From an uncultured Ruminococcus sp. (lineage in GTDB: Bacteria; Bacillota; Clostridia; Oscillospirales; CAG-272): a stretch of DNA of 15,908 nt. Position numbers and translations under genes: made by a program. The stretch lies in NCBI GenBank assembly GCA_902766575.1, contig CACXED010000146.1, forward strand, positions 1 through 15,908, read 5' to 3'. Below are positions 1 to 5,476 of this stretch, piece by piece (the stretch's first letter is position 1; each line of letters starts with the position of its first letter). The notes under the pieces are model-generated. The model ran no database searches and was not told the DNA's origin. It was given only the letters and a program-made list of their open reading frames with translations.

Positions 1-1
1 A

Positions 2-997
2 ATAAGGCGCGCGCTCGGAGAATTTATCGCGGAGCGCCGCGTTCCAAAGGCGGTTTATGTGCGCGGAGCCGGACTTTTCGCGCTCGGAGCGGATATCGCC
101 GAGGCGCTTGAAAACGGGTATCTTTTCACCGGAGTATCGGCTCCGGAAAGGCCTGCCGAAAAAAAGCCCTCGGGACGCGCGGCCGGAAAGATCGCGATAG
201 TCACCGGAGCGGCTCAGGGCTTCGGACGCGGAATCGCCGAGGGGCTCGCCGGAGAGGGAGCCTATGTGATCGCCGCCGACCGCAATTCGGAAAAAGCCAA
301 AGAGGTCTCGCTTGAGCTGAACAGGCGGTACGGCGCCTGCCGCTCTCTCGCCGTCGGAGCCGACGTTGCGGACGAGGAGAGCGTGAAAGGCATGATAAGC
401 TCGGCACTGCTCGCATACGGCGGGCTTGACCTTTTTGTGAGCTGCGCCGGGATAGTCAGAGCCGGCGGGCTCGACGAGCTTTCGACCGGGGACTTTGACG
501 AGATCACCCGCGTCAATTACCGCGGCTACTATCTCTGCGCGAAATATGCAAGCGAGGTCATGAAGCTCGAAAACCGGGTCTCGCCCGGCTATATGACCGA
601 CATCATCGAGATAAACTCAAAGTCCGGGCTCGACGGGAGCAAGAAAAATTTCGCCTACGCCGGGAGCAAGTTCGGCGGCATAGGGCTTACCCAGAGCTTC
701 GCGCTCGAGCTCTGCGGATACGGGATCAAGGTCAACGCCGTCTGCCCGGGAAACTACCTCGACGGCCCGCTCTGGAGCGATCCCGAGCGCGGACTTTTCG
801 TCCAGTACCTCAGAGCCGGAAAGGTTCCGGGCGCAAAAACTATCGCCGACGTCAGACGCTATTACGAGTCAAAGGTCCCGCTCGGGCGCGGCTGTCAGCC
901 AAAGGACGTGCTGCGGGCGATACTCTATATCATGGAACAGGAATACGAAACAGGTCAGGCTGTCCCGGTCACTGGCGGGCAGTCGATGCTGAATTGA
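2..997 (+). CDS. SrlD-like short-chain dehydrogenase, C-terminal part of a probable class II aldolase/SDR fusion (5' truncated by window edge)
   Basis: The reading frame is open to the left edge, so the gene starts outside the window; the GTG at 59 is only an internal candidate. The visible part is 331 residues. The SDR domain shows the NAD-binding motif TGAAQGFG, an acidic residue after the second strand (AADRN) that favours NAD over NADP, and the catalytic YAGSK (Tyr codon 656-658, Lys 668-670). The C-terminus (KVPLGRGC...TGQAVPVTGGQ) closely resembles sorbitol-6-phosphate dehydrogenase SrlD, so the likely reaction is NAD-dependent oxidation of a sugar-alcohol phosphate or similar polyol. 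The first about 40 visible residues (VRGAGLFALGADIAEALENG) look like the C-terminal end of a class II aldolase/adducin domain, which suggests a bifunctional aldolase-dehydrogenase; this is inference because the rest is missing. The PHP gene follows 10 bp after the stop and is probably co-transcribed. SDR family is secure, substrate is not. Confidence 0.85.
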   Translation: MRRALGEFIAERRVPKAVYVRGAGLFALGADIAEALENGYLFTGVSAPERPAEKKPSGRAAGKIAIVTGAAQGFGRGIAEGLAGEGAYVIAADRNSEKAKEVSLELNRRYGACRSLAVGADVADEESVKGMISSALLAYGGLDLFVSCAGIVRAGGLDELSTGDFDEITRVNYRGYYLCAKYASEVMKLENRVSPGYMTDIIEINSKSGLDGSKKNFAYAGSKFGGIGLTQSFALELCGYGIKVNAVCPGNYLDGPLWSDPERGLFVQYLRAGKVPGAKTIADVRRYYESKVPLGRGCQPKDVLRAILYIMEQEYETGQAVPVTGGQSMLN

Positions 998-1007
998 TAA
1001 ACTACAG

Positions 1008-2261
1008 ATGGAAAACGCTTCTGAATCGCTAATCTCCGGCGCAAAGACGCAAGCCGAGCGTCTTGACGCGCTGAAAAAAATAAAGGAGCTGCAAGCTCCC
1101 GAAAAGCGCTGTGAATATGGCTGCGTATGCAACCATATTCATACATTTTATTCATTTTCACCCTGGTCGCCCTCGGAGGCTGTACTGATGTCGTGGCAGA
1201 ACGGGCTTTCCGCCGCCGGACTGATGGATCACGATACCGTAGCGGGCGCGGACGAGTTCATCGAAGCGGGAAAGATCCTTGGACTGCCGACGACGATCGG
1301 CTGCGAGTGCCGGGTCGATATGTCGAAAACAAGGCTCGCGGGCCGACGCTTCAACGATCCCGACCAGACCTCTATAGCCTACGCCGCGATGCACGGAATA
1401 CCTCATGATAAGCTGCCCGAGCTCGACCGCTTCTTCTCTCCGCTGAGAAAGCTCCGCAACGAGCGCAGCGCACTGATGTGCGAAAGGCTGACCTCGCTGA
1501 CAAAGCCTCTCGGGATAACGATCGACTTTGAGCGCGACGTTCTGCCCCTCTCGCACGAAAGCGAGGGAGGCTCGGTCACTGAAAGGCATATAGTCTTTGC
1601 GCTGACGAAAAAGCTGACCGGGCGCTTCAGGGCTCCGGCAGAGCTCGTCGGCGTCCTTGAAAACAGGCTCGGAGCGCCGATCCCCGAAAAGCTCCGCGGG
1701 CGGCTCCTGTCGGAAGACGACGCGGGATTCCGCGAGTACGACATTCTCTGCGCGCTCAAGTCGGGCTTTGTCGAAAGATTCTATGTCCCCGCCGGAGCGG
1801 AATGTCCCGACGTGTCGGAGTTCATCGGGATCTGCCGGGAAGTCGGCGCGGTATCCGCCTACGCCTATCTCGGCGATGTCTCCGGCTCCGCCACAGACGA
1901 TAAGAAGCCACAGAAATATGAGGACAGCTGCCTTGCCGAGCTTTTTCCCGAGCTGAAGCGGCTCGGCTTTGACGCCGTGACCTATATGCCGAACCGAAAT
2001 TCAAAGGAGCAGCTCGAACGCGTCTCGGCGCTCTGCCGCGAGTACGGCTTTCTCGAGATAAGCGGCGAGGACATCAACTCTCCGCGTCAGCCCTTTCTGA
2101 GCCCGACGATGACCGATCCGGAGCTCGGCTATCTGACCGACTCGGCGTTCGCGCTGATCGAGCACGAGCGGCTCGGCGGAGGGATACTCACCGGCAGAGC
2201 CGATATCCGCCAAAAGGCGGCCATGCTCGCCCGCGATTTCAGAAAGCGCGTGTTTCAGTAA
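1008..2261 (+). CDS. PHP-domain metal-dependent phosphoesterase-like protein
   Basis: A 417-residue cytoplasmic protein with no signal peptide or membrane segment. The PHP (polymerase and histidinol phosphatase) fold is shown by the first metal motif NHIHT (H43, H45), the second motif LMDHD (D74, H75, D76) followed by TVAGADEF, a glutamate after a hydrophobic strand (E100 in IGCECR), and a late GEDIN stretch at the place where PHP proteins usually carry a metal-binding Asp/His pair. PHP proteins hydrolyse phosphate esters with two or three bound metal ions. The substrate here is unknown; being 10 bp downstream of a polyol-type dehydrogenase/aldolase suggests a sugar phosphate. The ATG at 1008 is kept although no clear Shine-Dalgarno sequence precedes it, which fits translational coupling to the upstream gene. 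The stop lies only 6 bp from the stop of the convergent AraC gene. The segment 1085-1165 inside the gene holds two inverted repeats and an AT-rich dip. Confidence 0.8.
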   Translation: MENASESLISGAKTQAERLDALKKIKELQAPEKRCEYGCVCNHIHTFYSFSPWSPSEAVLMSWQNGLSAAGLMDHDTVAGADEFIEAGKILGLPTTIGCECRVDMSKTRLAGRRFNDPDQTSIAYAAMHGIPHDKLPELDRFFSPLRKLRNERSALMCERLTSLTKPLGITIDFERDVLPLSHESEGGSVTERHIVFALTKKLTGRFRAPAELVGVLENRLGAPIPEKLRGRLLSEDDAGFREYDILCALKSGFVERFYVPAGAECPDVSEFIGICREVGAVSAYAYLGDVSGSATDDKKPQKYEDSCLAELFPELKRLGFDAVTYMPNRNSKEQLERVSALCREYGFLEISGEDINSPRQPFLSPTMTDPELGYLTDSAFALIEHERLGGGILTGRADIRQKAAMLARDFRKRVFQ

Positions 2262-2267
2262 TAAAGG

Positions 2268-3029
2268 TTACGGAGCGTAGCTCTGCGCCGACGGAGGATA
2301 GCCGAAGCGCTTTTTGAACGCGGTCGCAAAGTTCTTAGCGTCTCTGAAGCCGACCTTTTCGGCGACTCCCGCGACCGTGTCGTAGCCGGCGTTGAGCAGC
2401 GACTGCGCGTGCTCGAGCCGCAGATCGGTTATATATTTTTTAGGAGAGACGCCCATGTCGCGCCGGAACTGCTTTCTGAACCACGTCTCGCTCATATGCG
2501 CCGCTTCGGCGAGCCCGGCGACGCTGAGCGAAACGTCCGACAGCTTTCCGGAGATGGTCTCGAGCGCGGCTGAGATCGGCGGGCTGATCTGCTCGGGCTT
2601 TTCGCCGAGCCTTTCGCGTATCACCGCGAACACCCGGTAAAGAATCGCGGCGGCCCGGTAGCGATAGCCCGGCTCGCGTCTCTGCCATTCGGAGAGCGCA
2701 TCCTCAAACAGCGGCAGCAGCGTCTCAAATTCGAATTCGTGGAGCACCTCGAGCTCGTAGGTCACGCAGTTGGTCACGTTGAAATGGAAAACTATCATAT
2801 TGTCCCGGCGCGCCCGGCGCGTATAGCCGACATTCGCCGGAAAGAACGCGAGGTCGTGAGTTTTCAGGCTCACGGTCTCGTTTTTCAGGTCTATGGAAGC
2901 GTCTCCGTCGATGCGCAGCGAGAGCGCGCAGAAGGGTCTCGCCCTTGTGCGCATGGTGACAGGCAGCCTGTCGTCGAAATAGAGCACGTCCAGCAGCTGA
3001 AGCTGAAGCTCGTCGTGATCGAATATCAT
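2268..3029 (-). CDS. AraC-family transcriptional regulator 1
   Basis: A 253-residue regulator. The start is the ATG at 3029 because GGAGG lies 6 nt upstream of it; the longer open frame to 3122 would read through the gene's own promoter. Residues 1 to about 95 look like a cupin-type sensor half (FFPANVGYTRR), and about 155-250 carry the two helix-turn-helix motifs of the AraC/XylS family (SVAGLAEAAHMSETWFRKQFRRD, then TVAGVAEKVGFRDAKNFATAFKKRFGYPP in shorter pieces). It is transcribed divergently from the GH10-like gene with a 155-bp spacer that holds a 21-bp-spaced direct repeat. The obvious reading is that it senses a sugar and activates the neighbouring hydrolase, and may regulate itself since one half site overlaps its own -35. 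The effector is unknown. Confidence 0.9.
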   Translation of the reverse strand: MIFDHDELQLQLLDVLYFDDRLPVTMRTRARPFCALSLRIDGDASIDLKNETVSLKTHDLAFFPANVGYTRRARRDNMIVFHFNVTNCVTYELEVLHEFEFETLLPLFEDALSEWQRREPGYRYRAAAILYRVFAVIRERLGEKPEQISPPISAALETISGKLSDVSLSVAGLAEAAHMSETWFRKQFRRDMGVSPKKYITDLRLEHAQSLLNAGYDTVAGVAEKVGFRDAKNFATAFKKRFGYPPSAQSYAP

Positions 3030-3054
3030 TTTATTCCTCCGATCTGTTTTTTCT

Positions 3055-3083
3055 ATTATAGCACAAACAGTTCCGAAAATCAA
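3055..3083 (-). promoter_or_regulatory. Promoter of AraC regulator 1
   Basis: On the minus strand TTGATT (3083-3078) is followed after exactly 17 bp by TATAAT (3060-3055), with TGC directly before the -10 (extended -10). The predicted transcript starts near 3048 and gives a leader of about 20 nt containing GGAGG. The left copy of the TTCCGAAAA repeat overlaps the -35, so regulator binding could repress this promoter. Confidence 0.7.
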
Positions 3084-3100
3084 ACCTTTTCTTCCGAAAA
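3071..3100 (+). promoter_or_regulatory. Putative AraC-family operator: TTCCGAAAA direct repeat with 21-bp period
   Basis: TTCCGAAAA occurs at 3071-3079 and again at 3092-3100, exactly 21 bp apart, that is two helical turns. AraC-family proteins typically bind two direct half sites spaced by about 21 bp next to the -35 of the activated promoter. Relative to the predicted GH10 start near 3141 the repeats span about -70 to -62 and -49 to -41, the usual activator position. Binding by the adjacent regulator is inference. Confidence 0.55.
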
Positions 3101-3106
3101 AACAGT

Positions 3107-3134
3107 TTTTTATTGATAACAATCATGCTATAAT
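3107..3134 (+). promoter_or_regulatory. Promoter of the GH10-like gene (extended -10, weak -35)
   Basis: TGCTATAAT at 3126-3134 is an extended -10 with a perfect hexamer. At the proper distance upstream there is only a poor -35 match (TTTTTA, 3107-3112, 16-bp spacer). A strong -10 with a weak -35 next to a direct repeat is the pattern of an activator-dependent promoter. The ribosome site AAAGGAG at 3171-3177 serves the ATG at 3185. Confidence 0.6.
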
Positions 3135-3184
3135 ATCCTTACCGGGCAAAACCGATAATTTTTCCCCAAAAAAGGAGATTCATC

Positions 3185-4504
3185 ATGTCAAGAAAAGATA
3201 CCGCGCTCAAGTATTTCAACGAGCAGAAGGAAATGACCGACCTCAAGGTCAAAACCGGCATCGAGCTCTACCGCAAGGGCGACGCTGACATCACGATAAA
3301 GACTACCGACGGCTCTCCGCTCCCCGAGGATATCACCGTCGAGGTCGAGCAGACAAACCATGAGTTCAAGTTCGGAGCGAACATCTTCATGCTCGACGAG
3401 TTCGAGTGCGACGAGAAGAACAAAATCTACCGCGATAAGTTCTCCGAGATCTTCAATCTCGCCACCGTTCCGTTCTACTGGCGCGACCTCGAGCCTGTGC
3501 AGGGCAAGCCGCGCTATACTGCCGATTCGCCGAAGATCTACCGCCGTCCCGCGCCAGATCTCTGCGTCGACTACTGCAAGGAAAAGGGCATCGAGCCGAA
3601 GTGCCACTGCCTGAACTACGACGGATGGGCTCCGGACTGGGTCGTCAAAAAGACGGTCGGCGAGCACAAGGCGCTCCTCGAAAAGCGCTTCAGAGAGCTC
3701 TCCGAGCGCTACGCCAAGGATATCCCGTCCTGGGAGGTCACAAACGAGACTATCCAGAACTGCAACTCCCAGTTCTTCTATGAGGACGATTTCCTCGAGT
3801 GGAGCTACCGCATGGCTGACCGCTACTTCCCGAGCAACCGCCTGATCATCAACGACTACAACATCTGGTTCCCGGAGAACTACACCAACCGCCACGCCTA
3901 CTATATGCAGATCGAGCGCCTCTTAAGAAACGGCATAACCCATCTCGACTCGATCGGTATGCAGTTCCACAGCTTCTTCCCGCTCGCAAGCGAGCCTAAC
4001 GCCGCAAAGCAGCGCTACAATCCCGAAATTCTCTACAAGCTGATGGATCTCTTTGCAAAGCTCGGACTCGCCGAGCAGATCACCGAGATGACCATCCCGG
4101 CTTACGGCGGAGACGAGGAGAACGAGTGGGTACAGGCTGAGCTCATCAAGAACGTCTACTCGGTATTCTTCAGCCATCCGGCTATGGAGGCTGTCATCTA
4201 CTGGAACGTCGTCGACGGCTACGCGGCTTTCGCGCCTCAGGGCGACATGACGGTCGGCGAGAATATCTACTACGGCGGTCTGCTCCGCTTCGACATGAGC
4301 GAAAAGCCCGCGTACAAGATGCTCCGTCATCTCGTGAACGAGGAGTGGCACACCTCCGAGGTCGTAAAGGCTAACGGCGGTAAGGTCAATTTCCGCGGCT
4401 TCTACGGCGACTACAAGCTGACTATCCACGCAGGCGACAAGACTGTCGAGCGCGTATACAAGCTCTCAAAGCACGCAAAGAACAACATAACCATCACTCT
4501 CTGA
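3185..4504 (+). CDS. Divergent GH10-like glycoside hydrolase (endo-xylanase superfamily), non-secreted
   Basis: A 439-residue protein starting at ATG 3185 behind AAAGGAG. There is no signal peptide, so it is probably cytoplasmic and acts on imported oligosaccharides. Residues 1 to about 70 form an extra N-terminal beta-rich part. The rest follows the GH10 barrel order: FKFGANIF, FYWRDLEPVQGKPRY, H141 in HCLNYDGWAPDW, acid/base E188 in WEVTNE, LIINDYN, GMQFH, nucleophile E301 in ITEMT, and LLRFDMSEKPAY near the end. Typical GH10 xylanases have NEMKW where this protein has VPFYW, and HxLVWH where it has HCLNYD, so the lysine and tryptophan that normally hold the sugar in the -1/-2 subsites appear replaced. 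Retaining hydrolysis of a beta-linked sugar is likely; xylan as substrate is not established. It is transcribed divergently from AraC regulator 1 and ends at a perfect bidirectional terminator. Confidence 0.78.
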   Translation: MSRKDTALKYFNEQKEMTDLKVKTGIELYRKGDADITIKTTDGSPLPEDITVEVEQTNHEFKFGANIFMLDEFECDEKNKIYRDKFSEIFNLATVPFYWRDLEPVQGKPRYTADSPKIYRRPAPDLCVDYCKEKGIEPKCHCLNYDGWAPDWVVKKTVGEHKALLEKRFRELSERYAKDIPSWEVTNETIQNCNSQFFYEDDFLEWSYRMADRYFPSNRLIINDYNIWFPENYTNRHAYYMQIERLLRNGITHLDSIGMQFHSFFPLASEPNAAKQRYNPEILYKLMDLFAKLGLAEQITEMTIPAYGGDEENEWVQAELIKNVYSVFFSHPAMEAVIYWNVVDGYAAFAPQGDMTVGENIYYGGLLRFDMSEKPAYKMLRHLVNEEWHTSEVVKANGGKVNFRGFYGDYKLTIHAGDKTVERVYKLSKHAKNNITITL

Positions 4505-4509
4505 TTATA

Positions 4510-4541
4510 AAAAGGGTACTGACGATCGTCAGTACCCTTTT
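4510..4541. terminator. Bidirectional terminator, 32-bp perfect palindrome
   Basis: Each 16-bp arm reads AAAAGGGTACTGACGA outward to inward, with no mismatch. The A-rich start of one arm is the T-run of the other strand, so it can end both the GH10-like gene (stop 4502-4504) and the convergent AraC regulator 2. The last codons and the stop (4529-4531) of the regulator lie inside the palindrome. Confidence 0.9.
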
Positions 4542-5323
4542 CTTGCGTATTCGCCGGGCGGGACTCCGACGCTCTTTCTGAACGCCGCGCAGAAATGCGA
4601 CGGCGACGAGAAGCCGAGCAGCTCGGATATCTCGTTTACCGTGTATATCCCGCCCGAGAGCAGCTCCTTCGCCTTTTTGAGACGCAGCGACAGGCTGTAC
4701 TGCTTGGGCGTCATTCCGGTGTAGAGCTTCATCGTCCGGATAAGCGTCGGGACGCTCATTCCGCAGAGCGCCGCGAGCCTCGGCTCGCTGATGCGCCCGG
4801 TGGGATCCTCCTCCATGCAGCGCAGAGCCGCTCCGATCCCTCCGGTCGAAGCCTTCCGGCTCGTTCTGTAGAGGTTCACCGCACGCCAGAGCAGCGAATA
4901 CATCCGGCTCTTGAAGCAGAGCGGAGACGCCGATGTGCTTATGTAGAGCGCCGCCAGCTCCCGGAAATCCGACGCCAGCTCACCCGCCTCGGAGCTTATC
5001 AGGATAATCCGCTCCTCGGGAACGCAGTCCCTGAAGCAGAAATTCGCAAGGTAGGCGTTCTCGCGTATGGTCACGCCGCTGAACGTCACGCGGTAGTTGA
5101 TCCCCTGCGGCAGAAAGAGCAGACTTCCCCGCTCCGCCGTCATGCTTCCGCCCTGCCACTCATACTCGGCGTTGCAGCCCGAGAGATACATAAGTCCGCT
5201 GCGCTCTCTCGGCGACGAGATATACTCGTAGACCTCGCCATCGCGCCAGCACTGCATCCGCGCGTTGAGATTGTAAATATCCGGCTCGAGCCCCGCCAGT
5301 TCCTCAAATAAAAATTCCTTCAC
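4529..5323 (-). CDS. AraC-family transcriptional regulator 2
   Basis: A 264-residue regulator. The start is taken as the GTG at 5323 because GGAGGG sits 6 nt upstream; the longer frame to 5353 would run into the -10 box. Residues 1 to about 110 are a cupin-like sensor half (RGSLLFLPQGINYRVTF), and about 168-262 hold the AraC-type double helix-turn-helix (RLAALCGMSVPTLIRTM and VNEISELLGFSSPSHFCAAF). The order is the same as for the first module: regulator on the minus strand, hydrolase diverging on the plus strand, so it probably controls the GH42-like gene. Sequence similarity to regulator 1 is limited to the DNA-binding half as far as can be seen, suggesting separate effectors. Its 3' end overlaps a terminator palindrome. 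Confidence 0.9.
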   Translation of the reverse strand: MKEFLFEELAGLEPDIYNLNARMQCWRDGEVYEYISSPRERSGLMYLSGCNAEYEWQGGSMTAERGSLLFLPQGINYRVTFSGVTIRENAYLANFCFRDCVPEERIILISSEAGELASDFRELAALYISTSASPLCFKSRMYSLLWRAVNLYRTSRKASTGGIGAALRCMEEDPTGRISEPRLAALCGMSVPTLIRTMKLYTGMTPKQYSLSLRLKKAKELLSGGIYTVNEISELLGFSSPSHFCAAFRKSVGVPPGEYARKGY

Positions 5324-5341
5324 ATCAATCCCTCCGGGATA

Positions 5342-5370
5342 ATTATACCACACAAGCCCGGCGCTGTCAA
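5342..5370 (-). promoter_or_regulatory. Consensus promoter of AraC regulator 2
   Basis: On the minus strand TTGACA (5370-5365) and TATAAT (5347-5342) are separated by exactly 17 bp, a full match to the SigA consensus. The expected start near 5335 falls on the first base of the GGAGGG ribosome site, so the leader would be only about 12 nt. This promoter should be constitutively strong unless repressed. Confidence 0.85.
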
Positions 5371-5377
5371 TTCATTT

Positions 5378-5402
5378 TGATAAATTTATGATATCAATGA
5401 TA
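5378..5402 (+). promoter_or_regulatory. Possible regulator site: three TGATA motifs phased by about one helical turn
   Basis: TGATA occurs at 5378, 5389 and 5398, spaced 11 and 9 bp, just upstream of the -35 of the GH42-like gene. The middle copy is part of the palindrome TGATATCA (5389-5396). The region is AT-rich, so chance cannot be excluded. The position fits an activator site for AraC regulator 2. Confidence 0.3.
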
Positions 5403-5412
5403 AGATATAATC

Positions 5413-5441
5413 TCGACATTCAGGCGATATTGTGCTAAAAT
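5413..5441 (+). promoter_or_regulatory. Promoter of the GH42-like gene
   Basis: TCGACA (5413-5418) and TAAAAT (5436-5441) are separated by 17 bp, with TGC before the -10 (extended -10). The ribosome site AAGGAG at 5464-5469 precedes the ATG at 5477. A second TATAAT at 5406-5411 lacks a good -35. Confidence 0.65.
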
Positions 5442-5476
5442 CTTATCGTACATTTATCCCATCAAGGAGATCAGCA

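Noticed and set aside
2262..2310. Terminator between the PHP gene and AraC regulator 1
   Set aside because: Stops are only 6 bp apart, and the short GGAGC/GCTC stem just inside the regulator gene lacks a T-run on either strand.
3030..3122. N-terminal extension of AraC regulator 1
   Set aside because: The extension would translate through the regulator's own -10 and -35; GGAGG at the proper distance supports the ATG at 3029.
3188..3895. Open frame of 235 codons antisense to the GH10-like gene
   Set aside because: Low-complexity composition rich in Val, Leu, Glu and Asp, produced by the codon bias of the sense gene; no ribosome site or family motif.
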